Source of the DNA: Trichomonas vaginalis G3
Taxonomy: Eukaryota; Parabasalia; Trichomonadida; Trichomonadidae
DNA length: 64,000 bases
Direction of reading: 5' to 3'
Assembly (NCBI RefSeq): GCF_026262505.1
Contig: NC_067205.1
Coordinates: 11,594,001 to 11,658,000 of the forward strand
In this document: piece by piece, positions 30,330 to 38,254 of the stretch
Layout of the letters: every line of letters starts with the position of its first letter
Position numbering within the stretch: the stretch's first letter is position 1
Position numbers and translations under genes: made by a program
Notes under the pieces: generated by a model
What the model was told of the DNA's origin: nothing
Database searches by the model: none
Seen by the model: only the letters and a program-made list of their open reading frames with translations

Positions 30330-31964
30330 ATGACTAATGAAGACATTCAACGTTTAAGAATCAATTTAAGAAATCACGCATTAAAAAATAATTTACCAAT
30401 GACTTTAGATTCAGTTGAAGCTTATCACATTCTCCGTAATGGAATTACTGGTGGTCTATCAAATGTTCAACATCGTGTTAATCTTAAAGGAATCACGCAC
30501 ATTAATAAACTTTCATATAGTCCAGAAACTAAAACTGTATCAAATGAGGACACTTCCAACATCATGACTCATTTCGTTGGTGTTGATTTTAATTCATTAT
30601 ATCCTTCATCATTTTCATCTAATCCTCATGATTTCATTCAATATACTGACCATAAAATGTATATGCCGGGAAGATTGAATGGTGTTATCATTTGTGATAC
30701 AGCAACAAAGAAAGCAAAAGCACTGGGAATAATTAAGAAGAAAAATACTTTATTCATGGCTGAAGTAAAGGGTCACATTGATAAAAAATACATTAATGAT
30801 TACATAAACTTTTTACCGATAATAAGAAACTTAGATATTATCACAGATGAAAAAACAATTGGCAGTTTTATGTATAATTACATGAAATCAAACAATCTAC
30901 CAGTTGACCAGAAACAGAGGAAATTAACTCAGTTAGCATCAACACACAACCAATATCAACCATTTTCTTCTTATTATCTATGGTATCTAATCGACAGGTT
31001 TAATTTTATCATCGATGATATTCAATCAATTTTAACATTTACGAAAAACACTTGTTTTAATGAATTTGCGAACGAATTTATGAACGAAAGACAAAAGGCT
31101 GAATTAGAAGGAAATAAAGGAAAAAATTTATTTTGCAAGATTTCGCTTAATGGATCATATGGTTACGATGCAATGAATACGCAAAATTACGCAAAGACTA
31201 AAATAATGAATGCACAGAAGGCACGCGTTGCATGTATGTCAAATAAGTTTAAAAACATAAGAGAAATAGGTGAAGATACATATCAAGTGATGCTTAAAGA
31301 TAGATTTTATAGATGTGATACATGTTTACAAGAGGCATTCTTCACTTTAGATAATGCTAAATACTGGTATTTGGTTTTCATTTATGATTTTATGTATAAA
31401 TGCATGAATGTTAATCGTTTTCATTTCATTGAAGGTGATACTGATTCATCTTATTGGGCAATCGCTGGCGACCCAAATCTTCCTAACACTCAAGCATTTC
31501 AAGCAATTGTTACCGATAAACAATTTTATGATAAAAACATTTTCAAATTCGCACCATTTGATTTCTTCTGTTTTGATGAGAAATTTAAACCTAAATTAAA
31601 GAATAAAGCTGAAGAAAAAGCACATGAGAAGAAGTTATTGGGTTTAGCAATTGAGAAACAAGGTGATAACATGGTTGCTTTATGCCCTAAGTGTTATACA
31701 TCATTCAACGGTTCAATTGATGGAAGTGATTTTAAAAAGATTGCACAAAAAATGAAAGGTGTTAGTTTACGACAAAATAAACAATTAACACCTAAAAATT
31801 ATTTGGATATAATAAATGATAAAGTGATATTTGATGGTCAGAATATTAATTTACAACTTAAAAACGGGTCAATGACTCGCTTAACAATCGGTAAGACTGC
31901 ATTAACAGGAGCACACACTAAGGCTGTATGTTGTGAAAATGGATGTTGTATGCCATTTATTTAA
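30330..31964 (+). CDS. Polinton family B DNA polymerase, palm/fingers half
   Basis: 544 residues. Palm motif A is GVDFNSLYPSSFSS, motif B region CKISLNGSYGYDAMN and motif C EGDTDSSYWA, all in the right order. The end carries Cys pairs (CPKCYTSF and CCENGCCMPF) that may bind zinc. Copy B matches it at 62748-64000. With the upstream exonuclease half it makes the protein-primed-type polymerase expected in Polintons. Confidence 0.9.
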   Translation: MTNEDIQRLRINLRNHALKNNLPMTLDSVEAYHILRNGITGGLSNVQHRVNLKGITHINKLSYSPETKTVSNEDTSNIMTHFVGVDFNSLYPSSFSSNPHDFIQYTDHKMYMPGRLNGVIICDTATKKAKALGIIKKKNTLFMAEVKGHIDKKYINDYINFLPIIRNLDIITDEKTIGSFMYNYMKSNNLPVDQKQRKLTQLASTHNQYQPFSSYYLWYLIDRFNFIIDDIQSILTFTKNTCFNEFANEFMNERQKAELEGNKGKNLFCKISLNGSYGYDAMNTQNYAKTKIMNAQKARVACMSNKFKNIREIGEDTYQVMLKDRFYRCDTCLQEAFFTLDNAKYWYLVFIYDFMYKCMNVNRFHFIEGDTDSSYWAIAGDPNLPNTQAFQAIVTDKQFYDKNIFKFAPFDFFCFDEKFKPKLKNKAEEKAHEKKLLGLAIEKQGDNMVALCPKCYTSFNGSIDGSDFKKIAQKMKGVSLRQNKQLTPKNYLDIINDKVIFDGQNINLQLKNGSMTRLTIGKTALTGAHTKAVCCENGCCMPFI

Positions 31965-32020
31965 TACAATTTAAAAACGTAGGGGTTGAGTCATGAATTT
32001 AAAATTTTATTTTTAATAAA

Positions 32021-32476
32021 ATGCCACAGAAGAGACAAAAGGAACCGAATAGATTTATACCAAATGGTTTTAACTTTCAGATTCCAAATAATCAACAGCA
32101 ACGAATTTTTCAAATCCCACCACAGCATCAACAGCAGCAACAACCACCACCACCACCACAACGTCAACGGAGAAGAACATTCACCCCTGAAGAAAGAAAT
32201 TTCAATAATTTGATGCGTCAACAAAATCAAGGTTTGAGATTTTATCCGGGTAGTAATGGTATACATATAAGGCATCCAAATTTAGATAGAAGATATACCG
32301 CTGAGATTCATATTTTACCTAATAATACGATTAATTTTGCTGGATTTTATGATCATCATCAGGAAATCTGGACTCCACCATTTGATACCGTTTTAGAAGG
32401 AGGAACCGTTAATGATGCGATTCAATATGTAAATAATGGTTTTGATACTATGATTCAAAGAAGTGGGCACCCTTAA
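32021..32476 (+). CDS. Polinton Gln/Pro-rich small protein (unknown)
   Basis: 151 residues, preceded by TTTTATTTTTAATAAAATG. Residues 1-55 are basic and Gln/Pro-rich (HQQQQQPPPPPQRQRRR), likely disordered and possibly nucleic-acid binding. Residues about 65-151 form a small conserved domain (GIHIRHPNLDRRYTAEIHIL). Nearly identical to 62236-62691 in copy B; the polyGln/Pro tract differs slightly. It lies between polymerase and integrase. Confidence 0.7.
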   Translation: MPQKRQKEPNRFIPNGFNFQIPNNQQQRIFQIPPQHQQQQQPPPPPQRQRRRTFTPEERNFNNLMRQQNQGLRFYPGSNGIHIRHPNLDRRYTAEIHILPNNTINFAGFYDHHQEIWTPPFDTVLEGGTVNDAIQYVNNGFDTMIQRSGHP

Positions 32477-32500
32477 AACATTTATTTTATTTTTATATAA

Positions 32501-34093
32501 ATGGATAACGCAGATTTAGAAAATTTAATTGATGATTTAGTACTTAATCAAAATTTTCTTAATTATTATGAATTAAAATCATATCTCCAAAAACATAATA
32601 AAAATATAACGGGTGATGATATGGATTATTATTATCCGTATTATAAAAATGAAATTTTGAAATATCATGATAAAATAATTTCTGAAATTAAAGACAAAAT
32701 TAAAAATAATGAATATACAAAGGGAAAAACTAAATCACAACTTAAACAGTTGAAAGATTTCAAAAATAAAGTATTAACAGAAGAAGATATTGATGAATTA
32801 TATAAATTATATAATCCTGAGCCGCAAAAACCAAAGGAACAAAAACAAAAGAAGAAAAAGCCGAAAACAACACCAAAAGAGAAAGTAGCAAATGTTCAAC
32901 AGCTAAAGGTGCAAAACGCCCAAGTCCTTCAGACCATAAATGAAGCACAGGCTTTAATTTATGATTCATTAGTTAAACCATATTCAGCCCGACTTTTAAA
33001 TGAAGATCAACTTTTGGAATTCATCCTTCAACATAAACTCGAAGCGGGAAAGTATATCAAACCTTTATATACAGCATATTTAAAACAAATGAATAGAATA
33101 CATCCAGAATTAATGAAAGGAAAATCAACAACTAAAACTTCATCATCCAAAATCAAAGCAGATAAAATTAAACCACTTGCAACACCAAAACCTCCAACGA
33201 CAGTACCGCCTCCTCCTTCAGTTAATCCTTCATCATTCACTTTATTATATCCATTTCAAACATTAAAGAAGCAAAAAGATTTTAAAAAGGATTTCAAGAT
33301 ATTAAATAAACCAACTGACCCGAAAATTCAACCGTTCAAGGAAAAATTTAGTCGCCCTTCATTTGCTCCATATCCATATTCATACGAAATAGATCATTTA
33401 GAATATTCAAAAGGAAACGTTACTTATTTATTTGCCATTAACATTAACACTAGATATTTATATTGCATTCCGGTGAAAGGGAAAACAGAACAGGAAACAA
33501 GAAGAGCTATTCAATACTTACTAGATCATGAAAGAGTAGATAATATAAGGGGTGATGGTGATAAAGGATTTCAGGCAGCTATGATTCATTATTTCCCACA
33601 AATTAATTTTTACTTCTCATCTTCTCCATATACGTTTCATAATAAAATAGTTGATGCGGTAATGAGAACTCTTAGAGATGCGTTAGGGGTTAACGGTCAG
33701 ATATACTGGGATGGAAATCATGACTCCATCATACAGCAGTTAGTATATTATTACAATAATACATGGCATAGAACTATAAACATGAAACCAGTGGAAATGA
33801 AAAATGATATTTCAAAAGAATGGGAATATATTAGAAAGCAAATGGAAAGGTTAAATGATGTTAAACGTGAACAAATTAATTCGGGGCTCATGAATTTTAA
33901 ACAAGGGGATAAAGTTTTGATTCATCTCGATTATGGAAAAACTGATAAATCAATGACAAAAAGAAGACGAAGATTTGACACAATAGCTGAATTTGTTAGA
34001 TATATTAACGGCAATGCATTAGTTGAAGTTGACAATAAATTAATAGAAATTCCGATTTATTTTATTACTCCATTATATTTAAATAATATTTAA
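32501..34093 (+). CDS. Polinton retroviral-type integrase
   Basis: 530 residues. Residues 1-120 are helical and Lys-rich; 120-260 include a Pro-rich linker. The rve catalytic core begins near residue 295: YEIDHLEYSKGNVTYLFAIN with the first acidic residue, VDNIRGDGDKGFQAA with the second, then HNKIVDAVMRTLRD and the 'YYNNTWHRTINMKPVE' helix. A C-terminal SH3-like region follows (FKQGDKVLIHLDYGK). It inserts the element by joining its ends to target DNA, normally giving 6-bp duplications. The N-terminal segment carries a double-hairpin DNA segment that is shared with the fibre gene. Open in both copies. Confidence 0.92.
   Translation: MDNADLENLIDDLVLNQNFLNYYELKSYLQKHNKNITGDDMDYYYPYYKNEILKYHDKIISEIKDKIKNNEYTKGKTKSQLKQLKDFKNKVLTEEDIDELYKLYNPEPQKPKEQKQKKKKPKTTPKEKVANVQQLKVQNAQVLQTINEAQALIYDSLVKPYSARLLNEDQLLEFILQHKLEAGKYIKPLYTAYLKQMNRIHPELMKGKSTTKTSSSKIKADKIKPLATPKPPTTVPPPPSVNPSSFTLLYPFQTLKKQKDFKKDFKILNKPTDPKIQPFKEKFSRPSFAPYPYSYEIDHLEYSKGNVTYLFAININTRYLYCIPVKGKTEQETRRAIQYLLDHERVDNIRGDGDKGFQAAMIHYFPQINFYFSSSPYTFHNKIVDAVMRTLRDALGVNGQIYWDGNHDSIIQQLVYYYNNTWHRTINMKPVEMKNDISKEWEYIRKQMERLNDVKREQINSGLMNFKQGDKVLIHLDYGKTDKSMTKRRRRFDTIAEFVRYINGNALVEVDNKLIEIPIYFITPLYLNNI
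32908..32935 (+). repeat. double-hairpin mini-element in the integrase gene
   Basis: GGTG-CAAAA-CGCC then a GTC-CTTCA-GAC stem. The same module, with stronger stems, is in the fibre gene (39896-39923), giving the related peptides QQLKVQNAQVLQTI and QQLKAQSAQVLQTI. Confidence 0.7.
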
Positions 34094-34112
34094 TTTTTTT
34101 ATTTCGTAAGAA

Positions 34113-34432
34113 ATGAGTGACAACAAAGCAGCCAAGAGTCCTGATTCAATTAAGATTCAGAGTCCAGACAATGAATATAAAAAGAAACTAAACAGAATTA
34201 AATCAAAAATATGCTATTACAAAAGAAGCCGCAATGCGGCGGGGCTGATGCCCATAAAACTAAAGTAATTGAAAACGATAAAGAGAGGAAAGAAATAATC
34301 GAAAAATTAGAAACTTACCGTTCAATCCTTAAACTGAGTGAAGCAAAAATAAAAGAATTTAATAGAATAAATAAATTGATTGGAAGAGATGAATTTAATA
34401 AAGATGAATTTTTAAACTCTATCCAAATTTAA
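34113..34432 (+). pseudogene. Polinton small helical protein (broken in copy A)
   Basis: Corresponds to the open 106-residue gene at 60279-60599 in copy B: a basic N-terminal half, then helices (KEIIEKLETYRSILKLSEAK). Preceded by a T-rich tract and GTAAGAAATG. A double hairpin sits inside. About one break in this copy. Function unknown. Confidence 0.6.
34228..34253 (+). repeat. double-hairpin mini-element in the small helical gene
   Basis: GCCGC-AAT-GCGGC followed after one base by GGGC-TGAT-GCCC. Copy B (60458-60483) has changed bases in one arm that still allow G-U pairing. Confidence 0.7.
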
Positions 34433-34470
34433 TTTTTATTCCTCTTCGACAACGTCTCTTCGAGACAAAG

Positions 34471-34546
34471 GTGTCACCACGTCACCATGTGTCACCTGGT
34501 TAATTAACTTCTCTTAAAATTACTGACAACATGACATTTTGACAAC
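34471..34546 (+). repeat. iteron cassette 1 of copy A
   Basis: GTCAC starts at 34473, 34481 and 34491; after a TTAATTAACTTCTCTTAAAA spacer, TGACA starts at 34524, 34532 and 34540. Three direct copies at 8-bp spacing on each side, in opposite sense. Confidence 0.85.
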
Positions 34547-34595
34547 AGGTACGAAAGGAGGAAGGCATTTATGAATTATTTTTGAAGAACTGATG

Positions 34596-34669
34596 GTGTC
34601 ACCACGTCACCATGTCACCAGGTTATTTAACTTCTCTTAAAATTACTGACAACATGACATTTTGACAAC
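34596..34669 (+). repeat. iteron cassette 2 of copy A
   Basis: GTCAC at 34598, 34606 and 34614 (exact 8-bp period) and TGACA at 34647, 34655 and 34663 (exact 8-bp period). Downstream side of the PrimPol-helicase gene. Confidence 0.85.
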
Positions 34670-34707
34670 AGCAAAGATGGAAGGCAAAAATAAATTCCAA
34701 TCATTCT

Positions 34708-37020
34708 TTATAAAGCTTCATTTACAGGTATTTCATCGTCAGTAAATGAATCGTCATTATCGTTTGGTTCAACCTGTTTATATAATCCTTTCATTTCTTC
34801 TTTCAAAACATAACACCATGTTTGTTTACCATCTATTCTTCTCTGTTTCCTTTCACATTTATCCTTAATGCTCATTTGAAAGTTTTTGTCTTTCATGCCT
34901 GATGGTTTGCAGAATAGAGCATTTTTACACGTCATACCTGCACACAATTCATCATAATGTGTATTTATCCATTCATCTAAAGGATTTGTTGATAATTCTA
35001 TTAAATCTTGTTTGGCTTCAGTCATCGGTATGATTCGTACGTTAAATGATGAAAGGTCATATTGCATAAAATACGTCAGTAAATTATCATAAAATTCCTT
35101 TGTGCATGAATTCATCAAATTCTTGAAATAATCAAATTGACCCTTGAATTTACCATTAACCCTTAAAACTACGTATCTTCTGTCTCCAACTTCAATTTTG
35201 ACAGGGTAAACGTTATTAGTTACGAAAATGAAGTTTGCAACGTTCTGAGCAGTTCTTCTGGGTTGATTCTTTTCATTAATTCTTATTTGATTATCCGTAA
35301 TAATTGATTTCAAAGCGTTGAAGTTTGCGAGTCTGTCTTCACCTACATTCTTGAGTTCATTAAGTACAAGAAACATTTTATTTTCAACTACTGAGTTGAA
35401 ATTACCCGTTAGCTCACTTATTTCAGTAATGTTTTTACATGAATAACCTGCGAGAAGTTCAGAAATAATGTCTGTAAATCTGTTTTTACCTGTTCCCTGA
35501 AGTCCTTTCAAAATAATTGCTGTTTCATTCTTGATTCCAGGATGTTGAATCATTGATGCAATCCAGCCGAGAAGGTATTTATACACTTCATCGTTATTAT
35601 CACAAATGGCTTCTTTAATGAAATTCATAAACATCTCAATTTTTGAGTAATCTAGTTTTTCGAGAACGTTGTATTTATAACCCTGAAACGTTGAGAAAAC
35701 ATCTGGAGAATCAGATTTAAAGCAAACACCCTTAACGGTTAATGAGGATAATTGATTTAGTAGTACGTCCCATGCTGTTATTGTTTTACCTTCTTCTTTA
35801 AATAATTTAATCATTTTAAGTGACTCTTTCATGTTTGATTGAAGAACGAATGATATTTGATTCATTTTGTCGTGGATATTATAGTCCTTTTGAATGAAGT
35901 ATTTATTTCCACAATCTACAAAACGGATTACACGTGATAAATCCTCAATTACTTCAGAACTGTTTTTATACTGATGATTTTCAGCCTTGCGTCTAATATC
36001 TGTTATCAAAAACGAGTCATCAAGTTTTATATCAAATGTTATTTTTGGCTTACGTAATAAAGGCAAAACGTATTCATCATAATATTCCTTTTGGTATAGT
36101 TTTAGAATCTTCACCAAAACAAATGGAGAAGTCATTAAATGTGCATATCTACTTCGTGCTTTTTCAAAATTACTTTTTGCATTTTCAGTTAAATTGCAGA
36201 AGTTATAAACGTTATCGTATGCTTCATTAATTAAATGATTAGGTAACGAATTAATAGCTTGAAACAGTGTGAATAATGTAACTTCTTTTTTTAAATTCAT
36301 GTTTCCACCGTCATTATGTACTTCAAAATCACTGATGCCATCAACTATGCTCTGGGCAAGTTTATCGTCAATGTTTACATCTTTGTTTTCATTCATGATA
36401 GTCTTTATTTCTTCGTTCTTCTGTTCAACTCTTACCTTAATATTCAAATCATTTAATATATCATTCACTGTTCTAGTTAATGTTGAATCATAACTTCCAC
36501 GAATGAATGAGTATGTATTGATTGGTTCTGTTGCATTCTTGCGAACTCTTGAATCAGCCATAACTACTAAAGAACGCTTTGAATAATCCATAGAAGTCAT
36601 TATATCGATATCATAATCATTGCAGGAATAGCATTTAATCATTCTGTTCGAAACTGAATAGAAGAAATTAGTGTTGCAATAAATGTGAAGACCTCCTGAA
36701 GCGGTTTTAACGATAACATCTTTATCCGAAAGTTTTGATAGAATGTCTTTTCTAACTGTTTCTTTAAGTTCATCATTGTACGATTTATTGATATCAACAT
36801 CTATAATCGTTAAATTTGATATTTTATTTACTAATAAAGCCACACCAGTTTTCCTTCCTCTTCCTCCATCGTGTTTGAGGTAGTTATGTAAATCAATCTT
36901 GTTTTCACCAATTCTTTCGTTGAGGGTTTTAGTTTCTGCCACAACTAATTCCTCAGCTAATGAATCAATAACTTTTTCATCAGAAACGATATAGTTGCTG
37001 TTGTTGTTTGTTGCTGTCAT
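34708..37020 (-). CDS. PrimPol-SF3 helicase (D5-like replication protein) of the Polinton
   Basis: 770 residues, open in this copy. Residues about 40-200 form an archaeo-eukaryotic primase/PrimPol domain: LTIIDVDIN with the acidic pair, then KTASGGLHIYCN and RSLVVMADSRV. A linker of about 250 residues follows. Residues about 500-640 form a superfamily 3 helicase: ILKGLQGTGKNRFTDII (Walker A), NKMFLVLNELKNVGE (Walker B) and RTAQNVANFIFVTNN (motif C). Such proteins unwind and prime viral and plasmid DNA. It faces away from the polymerase and integrase genes and is flanked on both sides by GTCAC/TGACA cassettes, which are candidate binding sites. A PrimPol-helicase next to a protein-primed-type polymerase is unusual for classic Polintons. 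Confidence 0.9.
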   Translation of the reverse strand: MTATNNNSNYIVSDEKVIDSLAEELVVAETKTLNERIGENKIDLHNYLKHDGGRGRKTGVALLVNKISNLTIIDVDINKSYNDELKETVRKDILSKLSDKDVIVKTASGGLHIYCNTNFFYSVSNRMIKCYSCNDYDIDIMTSMDYSKRSLVVMADSRVRKNATEPINTYSFIRGSYDSTLTRTVNDILNDLNIKVRVEQKNEEIKTIMNENKDVNIDDKLAQSIVDGISDFEVHNDGGNMNLKKEVTLFTLFQAINSLPNHLINEAYDNVYNFCNLTENAKSNFEKARSRYAHLMTSPFVLVKILKLYQKEYYDEYVLPLLRKPKITFDIKLDDSFLITDIRRKAENHQYKNSSEVIEDLSRVIRFVDCGNKYFIQKDYNIHDKMNQISFVLQSNMKESLKMIKLFKEEGKTITAWDVLLNQLSSLTVKGVCFKSDSPDVFSTFQGYKYNVLEKLDYSKIEMFMNFIKEAICDNNDEVYKYLLGWIASMIQHPGIKNETAIILKGLQGTGKNRFTDIISELLAGYSCKNITEISELTGNFNSVVENKMFLVLNELKNVGEDRLANFNALKSIITDNQIRINEKNQPRRTAQNVANFIFVTNNVYPVKIEVGDRRYVVLRVNGKFKGQFDYFKNLMNSCTKEFYDNLLTYFMQYDLSSFNVRIIPMTEAKQDLIELSTNPLDEWINTHYDELCAGMTCKNALFCKPSGMKDKNFQMSIKDKCERKQRRIDGKQTWCYVLKEEMKGLYKQVEPNDNDDSFTDDEIPVNEAL

Positions 37021-37095
37021 TTATATAGGAATAAAAAAATAAAATAATTTTAAAACTAACTTTATTTTTGGTCTGCATCGAATTTCCGGGCTAGT

Positions 37096-37166
37096 TGTCA
37101 AAATGTCATGTTGTCATCATTTTTAAAAGAAGTTAAATAACCCGGTGACATGGTGACGTGGTGACA
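37096..37166 (-). repeat. iteron cassette 3 of copy A
   Basis: TGTCA at 37096, 37104 and 37112, then GTGAC at 37145, 37153 and 37161, all with 8-bp period. Inverted relative to cassettes 1 and 2. Upstream of the helicase start. Confidence 0.85.
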
Positions 37167-37238
37167 CGTTCATAATTAATGAAAACATTAATGAAAACAT
37201 TTACGTAAACATAAACGATAAAATTTATTTCCTGAACT

Positions 37239-37315
37239 GTTGTCTAAATGTCATGCTGTCATCATTTTTAAAAGAAGTTAATTAACCAGGTGATACATGG
37301 TGACGTAGTGACACC
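37239..37315 (-). repeat. iteron cassette 4 of copy A
   Basis: Same layout as cassette 3 with small changes (TGTCTAAATGTCATGCTGTC, then GTGATACATGGTGACGTAGTGAC). Confidence 0.8.
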
Positions 37316-37360
37316 ATCAGTTATTCAAAAATAATTAATTATTGAATAACCTAAAAACCA

Positions 37361-37555
37361 TTAACGATAAAATATATTTTTGGTGTAAATTTTATTAAGT
37401 TCATCTTTAGTTAATTTGAATGGATTCGCTAATGTTCCACCTTGAGCCACAACACTTGCCCCGGCTAATTGTGAAGAACCTGGGATAAGTACTCCATGAA
37501 ATGATTTCATTGGTATCATTAATTTAGAAATAGTTGGCTTAATTAATTTTGTCAT
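37361..37555 (-). CDS. Polinton small protein (unknown), 64 residues
   Basis: Preceded by TTTTATTTTTATCATAAATG. Basic start, a hydrophobic/Gly-rich centre (GVLIPGSSQLAGASVVAQGG) and a Lys-rich end. Almost identical in copy B (57039-57233). The small-virion-protein look is inference. Confidence 0.6.
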   Translation of the reverse strand: MTKLIKPTISKLMIPMKSFHGVLIPGSSQLAGASVVAQGGTLANPFKLTKDELNKIYTKNIFYR

Positions 37556-37590
37556 TTATGATAAAAATAAAATTGCATAATTTAAATTTT

Positions 37591-37640
37591 TTTCTTTCTC
37601 ATTTTCTCATTTTCCCATTTTTCCATTTTCTCATTTTCTC
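37591..37640. repeat. 8-bp minisatellite (CATTTTCT-like)
   Basis: About six imperfect CATTTTCT units just after the 38-residue gene; the matching tract in copy B is at 56961-57004 (GAGAAAAT units). Confidence 0.7.
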
Positions 37641-37755
37641 ATTTTTTCTCTTTTTCGTTCTGTTTTGGTTTCAATAACTTTAATTTTAACTTTGGATCAA
37701 ATATTGGGTTTCCATCTTTATCTCTTCCAATAACACCATATGGTAAAATCTTCAT
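37639..37755 (-). CDS. Polinton 38-residue protein (unknown)
   Basis: Starts MKILPYGVIGRDKDGNPIFD after TTTTATTTTAGTATAAATG, and ends Lys/Glu-rich. Copy B (56820-56963) has the same gene with nine extra codons, so length varies in its Lys-rich tail. Short, but with a proper promoter-like tract and conserved between the copies. Confidence 0.55.
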   Translation of the reverse strand: MKILPYGVIGRDKDGNPIFDPKLKLKLLKPKQNEKEKK

Positions 37756-37793
37756 TTATACTAAAATAAAAATTTAAATTATGCCGTTCTAAA

Positions 37794-37828
37794 GTTTGTG
37801 AAACAAACATTGAGCGTTCATTGAACGC
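37794..37828 (+). repeat. double-hairpin mini-element at the end of the collar-like gene
   Basis: GTTTGT-GAA-ACAAAC, five bases, then GCGTTC-ATT-GAACGC. Preserved in copy B at 56747-56781. Confidence 0.7.
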
Positions 37829-38240
37829 GAAACCATGCATAAACTGTCATATAAGGTGGCATGTAATCTTCACCCGAGCCTGTTGGATTTGTTGTGAAAG
37901 TGTGTGAATGATTTCCTCCTGGTTCAGTTGGTCGAAAAGTCTTTTTTGTTGAATCGTTATAAGCTGGAGATAAAACATCATGACCGGCTTCATAGTCTGA
38001 GTTTTATAATGGGTGGTCTCTTAATGAGTGTATATGGTCGCCAGAAAAGTTTGTAGTTCCTGTATGCTTATGCGGCGGAAGGTTTGCTTCTTTAATTTTC
38101 TTTGAACCACCGGTTTGTTTTGAACTATTAGCACAGTAGAGGAAACGATCGGTTATTTGTTGCCATGTACCGAAACCGAATACATCAGCTGGATTTGTTG
38201 AATTCATTGATGTATATATTGAACCAATGGGGTAAATCAT
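37818..38240 (-). pseudogene. Polinton phage tail-collar-like protein (broken)
   Basis: The start (MIYPIGSIYTSMNSTNPADV, FGFGTWQQI, RFLYC, PPHKHTG) is the classic phage tail-collar/short-tail-fibre pattern 'PIGSIYMS...FGGTWEQI.DRFL...PSHTH', and the end keeps the typical MPPYMTVYAWFRV phrase. About one break, shared by both copies, so it is older than their divergence. In phages such domains form receptor-contacting spike or fibre parts; it lies next to the fibre gene here. Confidence 0.75.
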
Positions 38241-38254
38241 CTCAAGAATTGTAT

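Noticed and set aside
32501-34093. Retrovirus or LTR retrotransposon origin of the integrase region
   Set aside because: No reverse transcriptase, gag or LTR nearby; the integrase sits in a full Polinton gene set.
34471-34669. CRISPR-like array
   Set aside because: The repeats are 5-bp words at 8-bp spacing in mirrored triplets, without spacers of constant length, in eukaryotic DNA.
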